A DNA stretch of 5,100 nucleotides from Paracoccaceae bacterium. Lineage in GTDB: Bacteria > Pseudomonadota > Alphaproteobacteria > Rhodobacterales > Rhodobacteraceae. The notes beneath the pieces were generated by a model. The model was not told the DNA's origin and did no database searches. It saw only the letters and a list, made by a program, of their open reading frames with translations. The position numbers and the translations under genes were made by a program. The DNA lies in the NCBI GenBank assembly GCA_009922885.1, contig RFUP01000191.1, positions 1 through 5,100 on the forward strand, written 5' to 3'. Position 1 is the first letter of the stretch, and each line of letters opens with the position of its first letter. Positions 1 through 5,100 of the stretch are shown here, one piece after another.

Positions 1-533
1 CCACGGGGCTTTGCCCGCTGACCGATTTCGACGGACGTCCGATCTACTGCGATGGGCAGGAACCCGACGCCACCGAGGTCGAACGCCGCCGTCTGGCCTA
101 TCACGCGCCCTACCATGCGGCCCTTGAGGCGGAACTTGAACGGGTCAAGGCGATCCACGGGTTCGCGCTTCTCTACGATTGCCACTCGATCCGGTCGCAT
201 ATCCCGTTCCTCTTTGACGGCACTCTGCCCGATTTCAACATCGGCACCAATCAAGGCACAACCTGCGCCGCGTCGATCGAAACCGCGGTCGCGCGCCTGT
301 GTCAGGACGCCCAAGGCTACACGACCATCGTCAACGGACGCTTCAAGGGCGGATGGACGACGCGCCACTATGGACGGCCCGCCGAAGGGCTGCATGCCAT
401 CCAGATGGAACTGGCGCAATCGACCTACATGCTGGAGCGCGCGCCATGGGACTATGTCGACGCCAGCGCCGAGCGCACACGCGCCCATCTCAAGACCATT
501 CTCGAAACCCTGTCCGACTGGAGGCCCACATGA
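1..533 (+). CDS. hutG: N-formylglutamate deformylase HutG, 5' end outside window
   Basis: This is the C-terminal part of N-formylglutamate deformylase (N-formylglutamate amidohydrolase family), a cytoplasmic metal-dependent enzyme that splits N-formyl-L-glutamate into formate and glutamate at the end of histidine degradation. The reading frame is open from base 3 and gives 176 residues before TGA at 531-533; the family is usually about 260-270 residues, so roughly the first third is missing at the window edge. Family hallmarks visible are GLCPLTDFDGRPIY near the start, the LLYDCHSIRS segment (Asp codon 177-179, His codon 183-185; the His is a likely metal ligand by family knowledge), DFNIGTNQG, and near the C-terminus NGRFKGGWTTRHYGRP followed by HAIQMELAQSTYM. 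The stop overlaps the hutU start (ATGA, 530-533), indicating translational coupling. No frameshift or broken motif is seen. HutG implies the HutF-type pathway branch rather than the formamide-releasing HutG/formimidoylglutamase branch. Confidence 0.95.
   Translation, partial: TGLCPLTDFDGRPIYCDGQEPDATEVERRRLAYHAPYHAALEAELERVKAIHGFALLYDCHSIRSHIPFLFDGTLPDFNIGTNQGTTCAASIETAVARLCQDAQGYTTIVNGRFKGGWTTRHYGRPAEGLHAIQMELAQSTYMLERAPWDYVDASAERTRAHLKTILETLSDWRPT
520..524 (+). promoter_or_regulatory. ribosome binding site deciding the hutU start
   Basis: GGAGG sits five bases before the ATG at 530, inside the last codons of hutG. The hutU frame stays open upstream as far as about base 299, so this Shine-Dalgarno sequence, together with the MSDPRKNTRDV start and the family length of about 557 residues, fixes the true start at 530. 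Confidence 0.85.
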
Positions 534-2203
534 GCGACCCCCGAAAGAACACCCGCGATGTCTTTCCGCCGACCGGTACCGAGCTGAACGCGAAAAGCTG
601 GCTGACGGAGGCCCCGCTGCGGATGCTGATGAACAACCTGCATCCCGACGTGGCCGAGAACCCGCACGAACTGGTGGTCTATGGCGGCATCGGGCGGGCG
701 GCACGCACCTGGGAGGATTTCGACACGATCGTCGCCAGCCTGAAGGAACTGGAGGCCGACGAGACGCTGATCGTGCAATCCGGCAAGCCCATCGCCATCG
801 TTAGGACCCACGCCGATGCCCCGCGCGTGCTGATCGCCAACTCGAACCTCGTGCCGCATTGGGCGACATGGGACCATTTCAACGAGTTGGATAAAAAGGG
901 ACTGGCCATGTATGGCCAGATGACCGCTGGGTCGTGGATCTATATCGGCACGCAGGGCATCGTTCAGGGCACCTATGAGACCTTTGCCGAAGCAGGCCGC
1001 CAGCATTATGGCGGGGACCTGACGGGCAAGTGGATCCTGACGGGCGGCCTTGGCGGGATGGGCGGCGCGCAACCGCTGGCCGCTGTCATGGCCGGTGCCT
1101 GCTGCCTTGCGGTCGAATGCAACCCCGACAGCATCGATTTCCGCCTGCGCACCCGCTATGTCGACGAAAAGACTGACAGCCTCGACGAGGCGCTTGCAAT
1201 GATCGACCGCTGGAACAGGGCAGGAGAGGCCAAGTCTGTCGGGCTTCTGGGCAATGCGGCCGATGTCTTCCCCGAGCTGTACCGCCGGGGCGTCCGCCCC
1301 GACATGGTCACCGACCAGACCAGCGCGCATGATCCGCTCAATGGCTACCTGCCGCAGGGCTGGACCATTGCCGAATGGAAAGCCAAGCGCGAAAGCGACC
1401 CAAAGGCCGTGGAAAAAGCCGCGCGCGCCAGCATGAAGACCCATGTCGCCGCCATGGTCGATTTCTGGAACGCCGGTGTGCCGACGCTGGATTACGGCAA
1501 CAACATCCGACAGGTGGCGCTGGAAGAAGGGCTGGAAAATGCCTTTGCCTTCCCCGGTTTCGTGCCCGCCTATATCCGCCCGCTCTTTTGTCGCGGTGTC
1601 GGGCCGTTCCGCTGGTGCGCGCTCTCGGGCGACCCCGAAGACATTTATAAGACCGACAAGAAGATGAAGGAGTTGTTCCCCGACAACGCCCATCTGCACA
1701 CCTGGCTCGACATGGCGCGCGAACGGATCGCGTTCCAGGGCCTGCCCGCACGGATCTGCTGGATCGGGCTGGGGGATCGGCACAAGGCCGGACTCGCGTT
1801 CAACGAGATGGTGGCCAGCGGAGAGTTGAAGGCCCCGGTGGTCATCGGGCGCGACCATCTGGACAGCGGCTCGGTCGCCTCGCCGAACCGCGAAACCGAG
1901 GCGATGAAGGACGGCTCGGACGCCGTGTCCGATTGGCCTTTGCTGAATGCGCTGGTCAACACCGCCTCCGGCGCCACATGGGTCAGCATCCACCACGGCG
2001 GCGGCGTCGGCATGGGCTTCAGCCAGCATTCCGGCGTGGTGATCTGCGCCGATGGTACACCCGAAGCAGCCAAGCGCCTCGAGCGCGTTCTGTGGAACGA
2101 TCCCGCAAGCGGTGTCTGGCGGCATGCGGATGCAGGGTATGACGACGCCATTGCCTGCGCCCGCGAACACGGGCTGCGCCTGCCGCGCATCCTGGGGACC
2201 TGA
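530..2203 (+). CDS. hutU: urocanate hydratase (urocanase) HutU
   Basis: Urocanase catalyses the second step of histidine breakdown in the cytoplasm, adding water to urocanate to give 4-imidazolone-5-propionate, with a tightly bound NAD+ acting as electrophile. The product is 557 aa, the usual family length, and is collinear with Pseudomonas putida urocanase as I remember it. The N-terminal part carries LTAKSW-like AKSWLTEAPLRMLMNNL and the ENPHELVVYGGIGRAAR block. The glycine-rich NAD-binding loop GGLGGMGGAQ lies at residues 172-181. VTDQTSAHDPLNGYLP, DYGNNIRQ and PAYIRPLFCRGVGPFRW follow. The family signature FQGLPARICW is present and its cysteine is residue 410, the same number as the catalytic-region Cys in P. 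putida. The C-terminal block SIHHGGGVGMGFSQHSG is intact. Nothing is missing, so the enzyme should be active. It overlaps hutG by 4 bases and ends three bases before the next start. Homologous thiourocanate hydratases exist, but the HutG linkage and near-canonical motifs favour true urocanase. Confidence 0.98.
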   Translation: MSDPRKNTRDVFPPTGTELNAKSWLTEAPLRMLMNNLHPDVAENPHELVVYGGIGRAARTWEDFDTIVASLKELEADETLIVQSGKPIAIVRTHADAPRVLIANSNLVPHWATWDHFNELDKKGLAMYGQMTAGSWIYIGTQGIVQGTYETFAEAGRQHYGGDLTGKWILTGGLGGMGGAQPLAAVMAGACCLAVECNPDSIDFRLRTRYVDEKTDSLDEALAMIDRWNRAGEAKSVGLLGNAADVFPELYRRGVRPDMVTDQTSAHDPLNGYLPQGWTIAEWKAKRESDPKAVEKAARASMKTHVAAMVDFWNAGVPTLDYGNNIRQVALEEGLENAFAFPGFVPAYIRPLFCRGVGPFRWCALSGDPEDIYKTDKKMKELFPDNAHLHTWLDMARERIAFQGLPARICWIGLGDRHKAGLAFNEMVASGELKAPVVIGRDHLDSGSVASPNRETEAMKDGSDAVSDWPLLNALVNTASGATWVSIHHGGGVGMGFSQHSGVVICADGTPEAAKRLERVLWNDPASGVWRHADAGYDDAIACAREHGLRLPRILGT

Positions 2204-2206
2204 GCC

Positions 2207-2884
2207 GTGCACTACGATCCCAATGCCGAGGCCTGCCCCCTGTCCTTCTCGCCGTTCAAGAGCTGCACCGTGCCGCGGCCCATCGGCTGGCTGTCGACCA
2301 TCAGCAAGGACGGCGTGCACAATCTGGCCCCCTACAGCCAGTGGCAGAACCTGACGTTCGATCCGCCGCTGGTGATGTTCGCGGCCAATCAACTTGCGGA
2401 TGGGCGGCGCAAGGATACGGTGGTCAATGCCGAACAGACCGGCTGGTTCGTGTGGAACATGGCGACCTACGCCCTGCGCGAGGCGGTCAACATCTCGGCC
2501 ATGGAACTGCTGCCTGACGAGGATGAATTCGACCGCGCGGGGGTGACCAAAGCCGCCTGCATCGACGCCCCCGGCGCGCGGGTGGCGGAAAGCCCCTGCC
2601 ATTTCGAATGTAAGTACCTCTCGACCCACCGCCTGCCCGGCAACAGCCCGGTGGGCTGCGTGGATGTGGTCTATGGGCAGGTGATGCGCATCCACGTGGC
2701 CGACGAGGTCATCTTGCCGTCGGGCAAGATCGACATCCCCAGGATCCAGCCCATCGCCCGCATGGGTTACTACGATTACACCCGCATCACGGAGACCTTC
2801 GAGATGCGCATTCCCAGTGCCTCCGGAGCCGCAGAAGACGGATTGGAAGGCAAGCCCACCCTCACCCCCAACACGGAGAAATGA
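2207..2884 (+). CDS. flavin reductase family protein (FMN-binding split-barrel, DIM6/NTAB type)
   Basis: The 225-residue product belongs to the flavin reductase-like/FMN-binding split beta-barrel family. Members often use NAD(P)H to reduce FMN or FAD for a partner monooxygenase, though many have unknown roles. Visible family features are VPRPIGWLSTISKDGVHNLAPYS at residues 22-44, a likely flavin-contacting region, then FDPPLVMFAAN at 51-61, RRKDTVVN, EAVNISA, the acidic LLPDEDEFDRAGVTKA stretch and ESPCHFECK. The last ~20 residues are a probably flexible tail rich in Ala, Gly, Glu and Thr. The start is GTG at 2207, with GGGGA at 2194-2198 eight bases upstream inside hutU; HYDPNAEACPL is a typical family beginning. 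It lies in the same frame as hutU, separated by TGA-GCC. No monooxygenase is seen here, so its partner is unknown. The family assignment is firm; the reaction and its link to histidine breakdown are open. No signal peptide or membrane segment is visible, so it is likely cytoplasmic. Confidence 0.9.
   Translation: MHYDPNAEACPLSFSPFKSCTVPRPIGWLSTISKDGVHNLAPYSQWQNLTFDPPLVMFAANQLADGRRKDTVVNAEQTGWFVWNMATYALREAVNISAMELLPDEDEFDRAGVTKAACIDAPGARVAESPCHFECKYLSTHRLPGNSPVGCVDVVYGQVMRIHVADEVILPSGKIDIPRIQPIARMGYYDYTRITETFEMRIPSASGAAEDGLEGKPTLTPNTEK
2875..2878 (+). promoter_or_regulatory. ribosome binding site deciding the binding-protein start
   Basis: GGAG lies two bases before a first ATG (2881) and eight bases before a second in-frame ATG (2887). 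The spacing favours 2887. The 2881 ATG forms an ATGA overlap with the stop of the flavin reductase gene (2881-2884), so a minor start there, two residues longer, cannot be excluded. Confidence 0.65.
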
Positions 2885-2886
2885 CC

Positions 2887-3972
2887 ATGGACAGACGCAA
2901 ATTCATCGCCGCCGCGGGCCTTGGTGCCGCCGCAACCACGCTTGCCGCCCCTGCCATCGCGCAGGACGTGCGCAACTGGAAACTGGTGTCCGCATGGCCC
3001 AAGAACCTGCCCGGACCGGGCGTTGCCGCGCAGACGCTGGCCGACCGCATCACCACCCTGTCAGGGGGCCGGATCAACGTGACGCTCTATGCCGCCGGCG
3101 AGATCGTTCCCGGCAATGGCGTATTCGACGCGGTCTCGGAAGGCACCGCAGAACTGTACCACGCGGTTCCGGCCTATTGGGGCTCCAAATCCAAGGGCAT
3201 CCTGCTGTTCGGGTCGCAACCCTTCGGCCTGCGCGCAGATGAACAGTTTGGCTGGATGTATCACGGCGGCGGTCAGGCGCTTTACGACGAGATGTATGCG
3301 CGCTTTGGCATCAAGCCCTTCCTCTGCGGCAATTCCGGCCCGCAATGGGCAGGCTGGTTCAAGACCGAGATCAATTCGGTCGAAGACCTCAAGGGGCTCA
3401 AGTTCCGCACCACGGGCATCGCCTCGCAGATGGCGGCCAAGCTGGGCATGGCGGCCGAGGCGATGAGCGGCCCGGCAATGTTCCAGGCCCTGCAGACCGG
3501 CGCGCTGGACGCGGGCGAATTCATCGGGCCGTGGACGGATTCGGCTCTGGGTTACTATCAGGTGGCCCCGCACTACTACTGGCCCGGCGTCGGAGAGCCC
3601 TCTTCGGCCGAAGAATGCGGCGTGAATGCCCAGGTCTTTGCGGAGCTTCCCGACGATCTCAAGGAAGTCGTGACCCAGGCCTGCCACGGGCTCTACAACC
3701 CGGTCTGGACCGAATACATGACCAAGCACGCGCAGTCGCTCAAGACGCTGGTCGCGGAAAACGGCGTTCAGGTCCACATGCTGCCCGACGACGTGATCGC
3801 CGCAATGGGTGTGGCCGCGGGCGAGATCATGGAAGAATACCGCGCCGACGGTGATGAGCTGGTGGTCCGCATCACCGAAAGCTTCATCGCCTACCGCGAT
3901 CTGGTGGGGGGCTACATGTCCTATGCCGACAATGGCCAGATGAACGCGCGCGCGGGCGTCTTCGGCTACTGA
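2887..3972 (+). CDS. TRAP transporter substrate-binding protein (DctP family, TakP/FcbT1-like)
   Basis: This is the periplasmic solute receptor of a TRAP transporter, which captures an organic acid and hands it to the DctQM membrane complex. From the preferred ATG the protein has 361 residues, normal for the family. Residues 1-25 are a signal peptide with a twin-arginine start (MDRRKFIAAAG), an Ala-rich core and an AIA cleavage site before Gln26, so export by Tat is likely. The mature protein fits the alpha-keto-acid/chloroaromatic-type branch: ISAWPK-like VSAWPKNLPGPG, YAAGEIVPGN, a GNSGPQWAGWF segment (Gln153), KGLKFRTTG with Arg174, the conserved Arg that in DctP proteins pairs with the ligand carboxylate, and GEFIGPWTDSALGYYQVAPHYYWPG with Glu211. 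Gln153, Arg174 and Glu211 appear to match the ligand and cation site described for Rhodobacter TakP, from memory. The next segment, VGEPSS at 235-240, departs from the WEGG-like sequence I recall in TakP, so the substrate may differ. A stem-loop follows the stop. Confidence 0.95.
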   Translation: MDRRKFIAAAGLGAAATTLAAPAIAQDVRNWKLVSAWPKNLPGPGVAAQTLADRITTLSGGRINVTLYAAGEIVPGNGVFDAVSEGTAELYHAVPAYWGSKSKGILLFGSQPFGLRADEQFGWMYHGGGQALYDEMYARFGIKPFLCGNSGPQWAGWFKTEINSVEDLKGLKFRTTGIASQMAAKLGMAAEAMSGPAMFQALQTGALDAGEFIGPWTDSALGYYQVAPHYYWPGVGEPSSAEECGVNAQVFAELPDDLKEVVTQACHGLYNPVWTEYMTKHAQSLKTLVAENGVQVHMLPDDVIAAMGVAAGEIMEEYRADGDELVVRITESFIAYRDLVGGYMSYADNGQMNARAGVFGY

Positions 3973-3980
3973 CGCTCGAA

Positions 3981-4007
3981 CGGTGCGCGGCCCGGCGTCG
4001 CGCACCG
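3981..4007 (+). promoter_or_regulatory. GC-rich stem-loop between the binding-protein gene and dctQ
   Basis: The 53-base gap holds CGGTGCGCG at 3981-3989 and its exact reverse complement CGCGCACCG at 3999-4007. Adding a G-U and a C-G pair inside gives an 11-pair stem with a 5-base loop (3992-3996). It starts nine bases after the dctP stop. Only a short CCTTTC follows, not a U-run, so it is a poor intrinsic terminator. A stem here more likely protects the 3' end of the binding-protein message or causes partial attenuation, so that receptor outnumbers membrane subunits; this role is inferred. Confidence 0.7.
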
Positions 4008-4025
4008 CCTTTCGCAGGGGGCTGG

Positions 4026-4526
4026 ATGATGCTTGGCATTGCGCATGCAATCGACCGGATGAACACCATCGTCGCGGATGCGGTCCGCTGGCTGGCGCTG
4101 ATCATGGTGCTGGTGCAGTTCTGCATCGTCATCGGGCGGTACGTGTTCGGCTTCAACTCCATCGCCGCGCAGGAAAGCGTGCTCTACATGCACGCCACCC
4201 TGTTCATGCTGGGCGCGGGATACACCCTGCTGGTCGACAAGCATGTGCGCGTGGATGTCTTCTATGCCAAGGTCAGCGACACCGCCCGGCGACGCATCGA
4301 CATTTTCGGCCACATCTTCCTGCTGATCCCGTCCATGGTCGCCCTGCTCTACTGGTCGTGGCCTTCGGTTCGCAATTCGTGGAAGATCCTCGAAGGCCCG
4401 ATTTCGGTCGGCGGGATCGAGGCGGTCTTTCTGCTCAAATCCCTGATCCCGGCCTTCTGCATTCTGATCCTGCTGCAGTCGCTGTCGCTTCTGGTGCGCC
4501 TGCTTCACGAAGGATCGAGGGCATGA
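4026..4526 (+). CDS. TRAP transporter small membrane subunit (DctQ family)
   Basis: This 166-residue protein is the small four-helix membrane subunit of the TRAP transporter, which forms a complex with the large subunit in the inner membrane. Four hydrophobic segments are visible at about residues 22-41, 50-70, 93-112 and 131-158, separated by short charged loops. The family pattern IGRYVFGFN after helix 1, AQESVLYMHATLFMLGAGYTLLVDKHVRVDVFY over helix 2 and the following loop, and a polar GGIEAVFLLKSL stretch entering helix 4 match the DctQ subgroup that accompanies FcbT/TakP-type receptors. AGGGGG at 4016-4021 precedes two adjacent ATG codons (4026 and 4029); both are possible starts, and the second has the better spacing of seven bases. 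The stop overlaps the start of the large subunit by ATGA (4523-4526), indicating coupled translation, as expected for subunits made in equal amounts. Confidence 0.93.
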   Translation: MMLGIAHAIDRMNTIVADAVRWLALIMVLVQFCIVIGRYVFGFNSIAAQESVLYMHATLFMLGAGYTLLVDKHVRVDVFYAKVSDTARRRIDIFGHIFLLIPSMVALLYWSWPSVRNSWKILEGPISVGGIEAVFLLKSLIPAFCILILLQSLSLLVRLLHEGSRA

Positions 4527-5100
4527 CCGCGTATCTCGACCTGATCATGTTCGGCGCCCTGATGGTGGCGATCCTCTCCGGCTTTCCGGTGTCCTTTGCC
4601 ATTGCCGGCGTTGCCGTCGCTTTCGCCTATCTCGGCTGGACGCTGGGCGTCATGGACGTGTCCCTGCTGGGGGCCTTGGGTCAACGCGCCTTCGGGCTGA
4701 TCACGAACACGACGCTGATCGCCATCCCGGTCTTTGTCCTGATGGGCGCGATCCTTGAAAAGAGCCGGATCGCCGAAGACCTGCTCGACACGATGGGGCG
4801 CAGTTTCGGGCAGTTGCGCGGGGGGCTTGGCATCTCGGTCGTACTGGTGGGCGCACTGCTGGCGGCCTCGACGGGGATTGTCGGCGCGACGGTCGTGGCG
4901 ATGGGCATGATCGCCCTGCCCGCCATGCTGCGCGCCGGATACAGCCCATCCGTCGCCTCGGGCATCGTGTGTACCGCCGGCACGCTGGGGCAGATCATAC
5001 CGCCCTCGACGCTTCTGATCATCCTCGCGGATGTGATGTCCAACGCCTATCAGCAGGCACAATACGAACAGGGCAAGTTTTCCGTCGAGGCGCTGTCCGT
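4523..5100 (+). CDS. TRAP transporter large permease subunit (DctM family), 3' end outside window
   Basis: The frame is open from ATG at 4523 to the window edge and encodes the first 192 residues of the large TRAP membrane subunit, the part that moves the solute using an ion gradient. AAGGA at 4510-4514 lies eight bases before the start. Hydrophobic segments begin at once (LDLIMFGALMVAILSGFPVSF), as usual for DctM. Family motifs are LIAIPVFVLMGAILEKS, the STGIVGATVVAMGMIALPAM helix, a GYSPSVASGIVCTAGTLGQIIPPS segment carrying the conserved GT-LG-x-IIPPS hairpin, and then LLIILADVMSNAYQQAQYEQGKFS. That last region is more polar than in many DctM proteins and resembles the longer FcbT3-type subgroup that pairs with TakP/FcbT1-like receptors. 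Typical members have 425-460 residues or more, so over half is missing. No stop or frameshift is seen in the visible part. Confidence 0.94.
   Translation, partial: MTAYLDLIMFGALMVAILSGFPVSFAIAGVAVAFAYLGWTLGVMDVSLLGALGQRAFGLITNTTLIAIPVFVLMGAILEKSRIAEDLLDTMGRSFGQLRGGLGISVVLVGALLAASTGIVGATVVAMGMIALPAMLRAGYSPSVASGIVCTAGTLGQIIPPSTLLIILADVMSNAYQQAQYEQGKFSVEALS

Noticed and set aside
299..529. Upstream extension of the hutU frame by 77 codons
   Set aside because: This stretch is coding for hutG in another frame, and hutU has a good ribosome binding site and family-typical start at 530.
902..919. Palindrome CTGGCCAT-GT-ATGGCCAG inside hutU
   Set aside because: It encodes the conserved urocanase stretch GLAMYGQ, so protein constraint and codon choice explain it. 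The 2-base spacer makes a poor RNA hairpin, and an operator deep in a coding region is unlikely without other evidence.
530..2203. Possibility that hutU is a thiourocanate hydratase for ergothioneine breakdown
   Set aside because: All urocanase motifs, including FQGLPARICW with Cys410, are canonical, and the gene overlaps hutG, which belongs to the histidine pathway.
452..2695. A 747-codon open frame on the minus strand, antisense to hutU and the flavin reductase gene
   Set aside because: It is a by-product of GC-rich codon phasing opposite two genes with clear family matches. Its translation is rich in His, Gly, Gln and Arg with no recognisable domain, and it spans two unrelated genes.
3981..4020. 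Intrinsic terminator after the binding-protein gene
   Set aside because: The stem is strong, but only three T bases follow within CCTTTC, and the downstream transporter genes have no visible promoter of their own, so full termination is unlikely.
3061..4050. A 329-codon minus-strand open frame opposite the binding-protein gene
   Set aside because: Same shadow effect: no domain, biased composition, and it lies over a well-supported gene.

Overview
The window looks like a stretch of a high-GC alphaproteobacterial chromosome, most likely from the Rhodobacterales (Rhodobacteraceae/Roseobacteraceae type). This rests on strongly G/C-ending codons, TGA at all five visible stops, tightly overlapping genes, and a TRAP transporter of a kind common in marine and soil alphaproteobacteria. 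The taxonomic call is an inference from style and gene content, not from a marker gene.

Layout: all genes lie on the + strand and are packed almost without gaps, so they look like one transcription unit that continues past both edges. Positions 1-533 hold the C-terminal two thirds of hutG (N-formylglutamate deformylase). It overlaps by ATGA the complete hutU (urocanate hydratase, 530-2203, 557 aa). Three bases later a GTG-started flavin-reductase-family gene (2207-2884) begins in the same frame as hutU. It runs into a three-gene TRAP transporter: a periplasmic binding protein with a twin-arginine signal (2887-3972), a small DctQ-type membrane subunit (4026-4526), and the N-terminal part of the large DctM-type subunit (4523 to beyond the edge). 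The only real gap, 53 bases between the binding-protein gene and dctQ, holds a strong GC-rich stem-loop.

Function: HutU converts urocanate to imidazolonepropionate. HutG hydrolyses N-formylglutamate to formate and glutamate, the last step of the five-step Hut pathway that uses formiminoglutamate deiminase (HutF). Histidine ammonia-lyase, imidazolonepropionase and HutF are expected outside the window. The TRAP transporter would use a sodium or proton gradient and a periplasmic binding protein to bring in an organic acid. Its place directly behind hutU makes urocanate or a related imidazole carboxylate a reasonable candidate substrate, but the sequence alone cannot prove it. The flavin-binding gene between the two modules has no role in the textbook Hut pathway and is the least explained member.

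No RNA genes, mobile elements, CRISPR arrays or clear promoters were seen. The window is mostly ordinary catabolic DNA; the interesting points are the gene combination, the intergenic hairpin and the altered ligand pocket of the binding protein.
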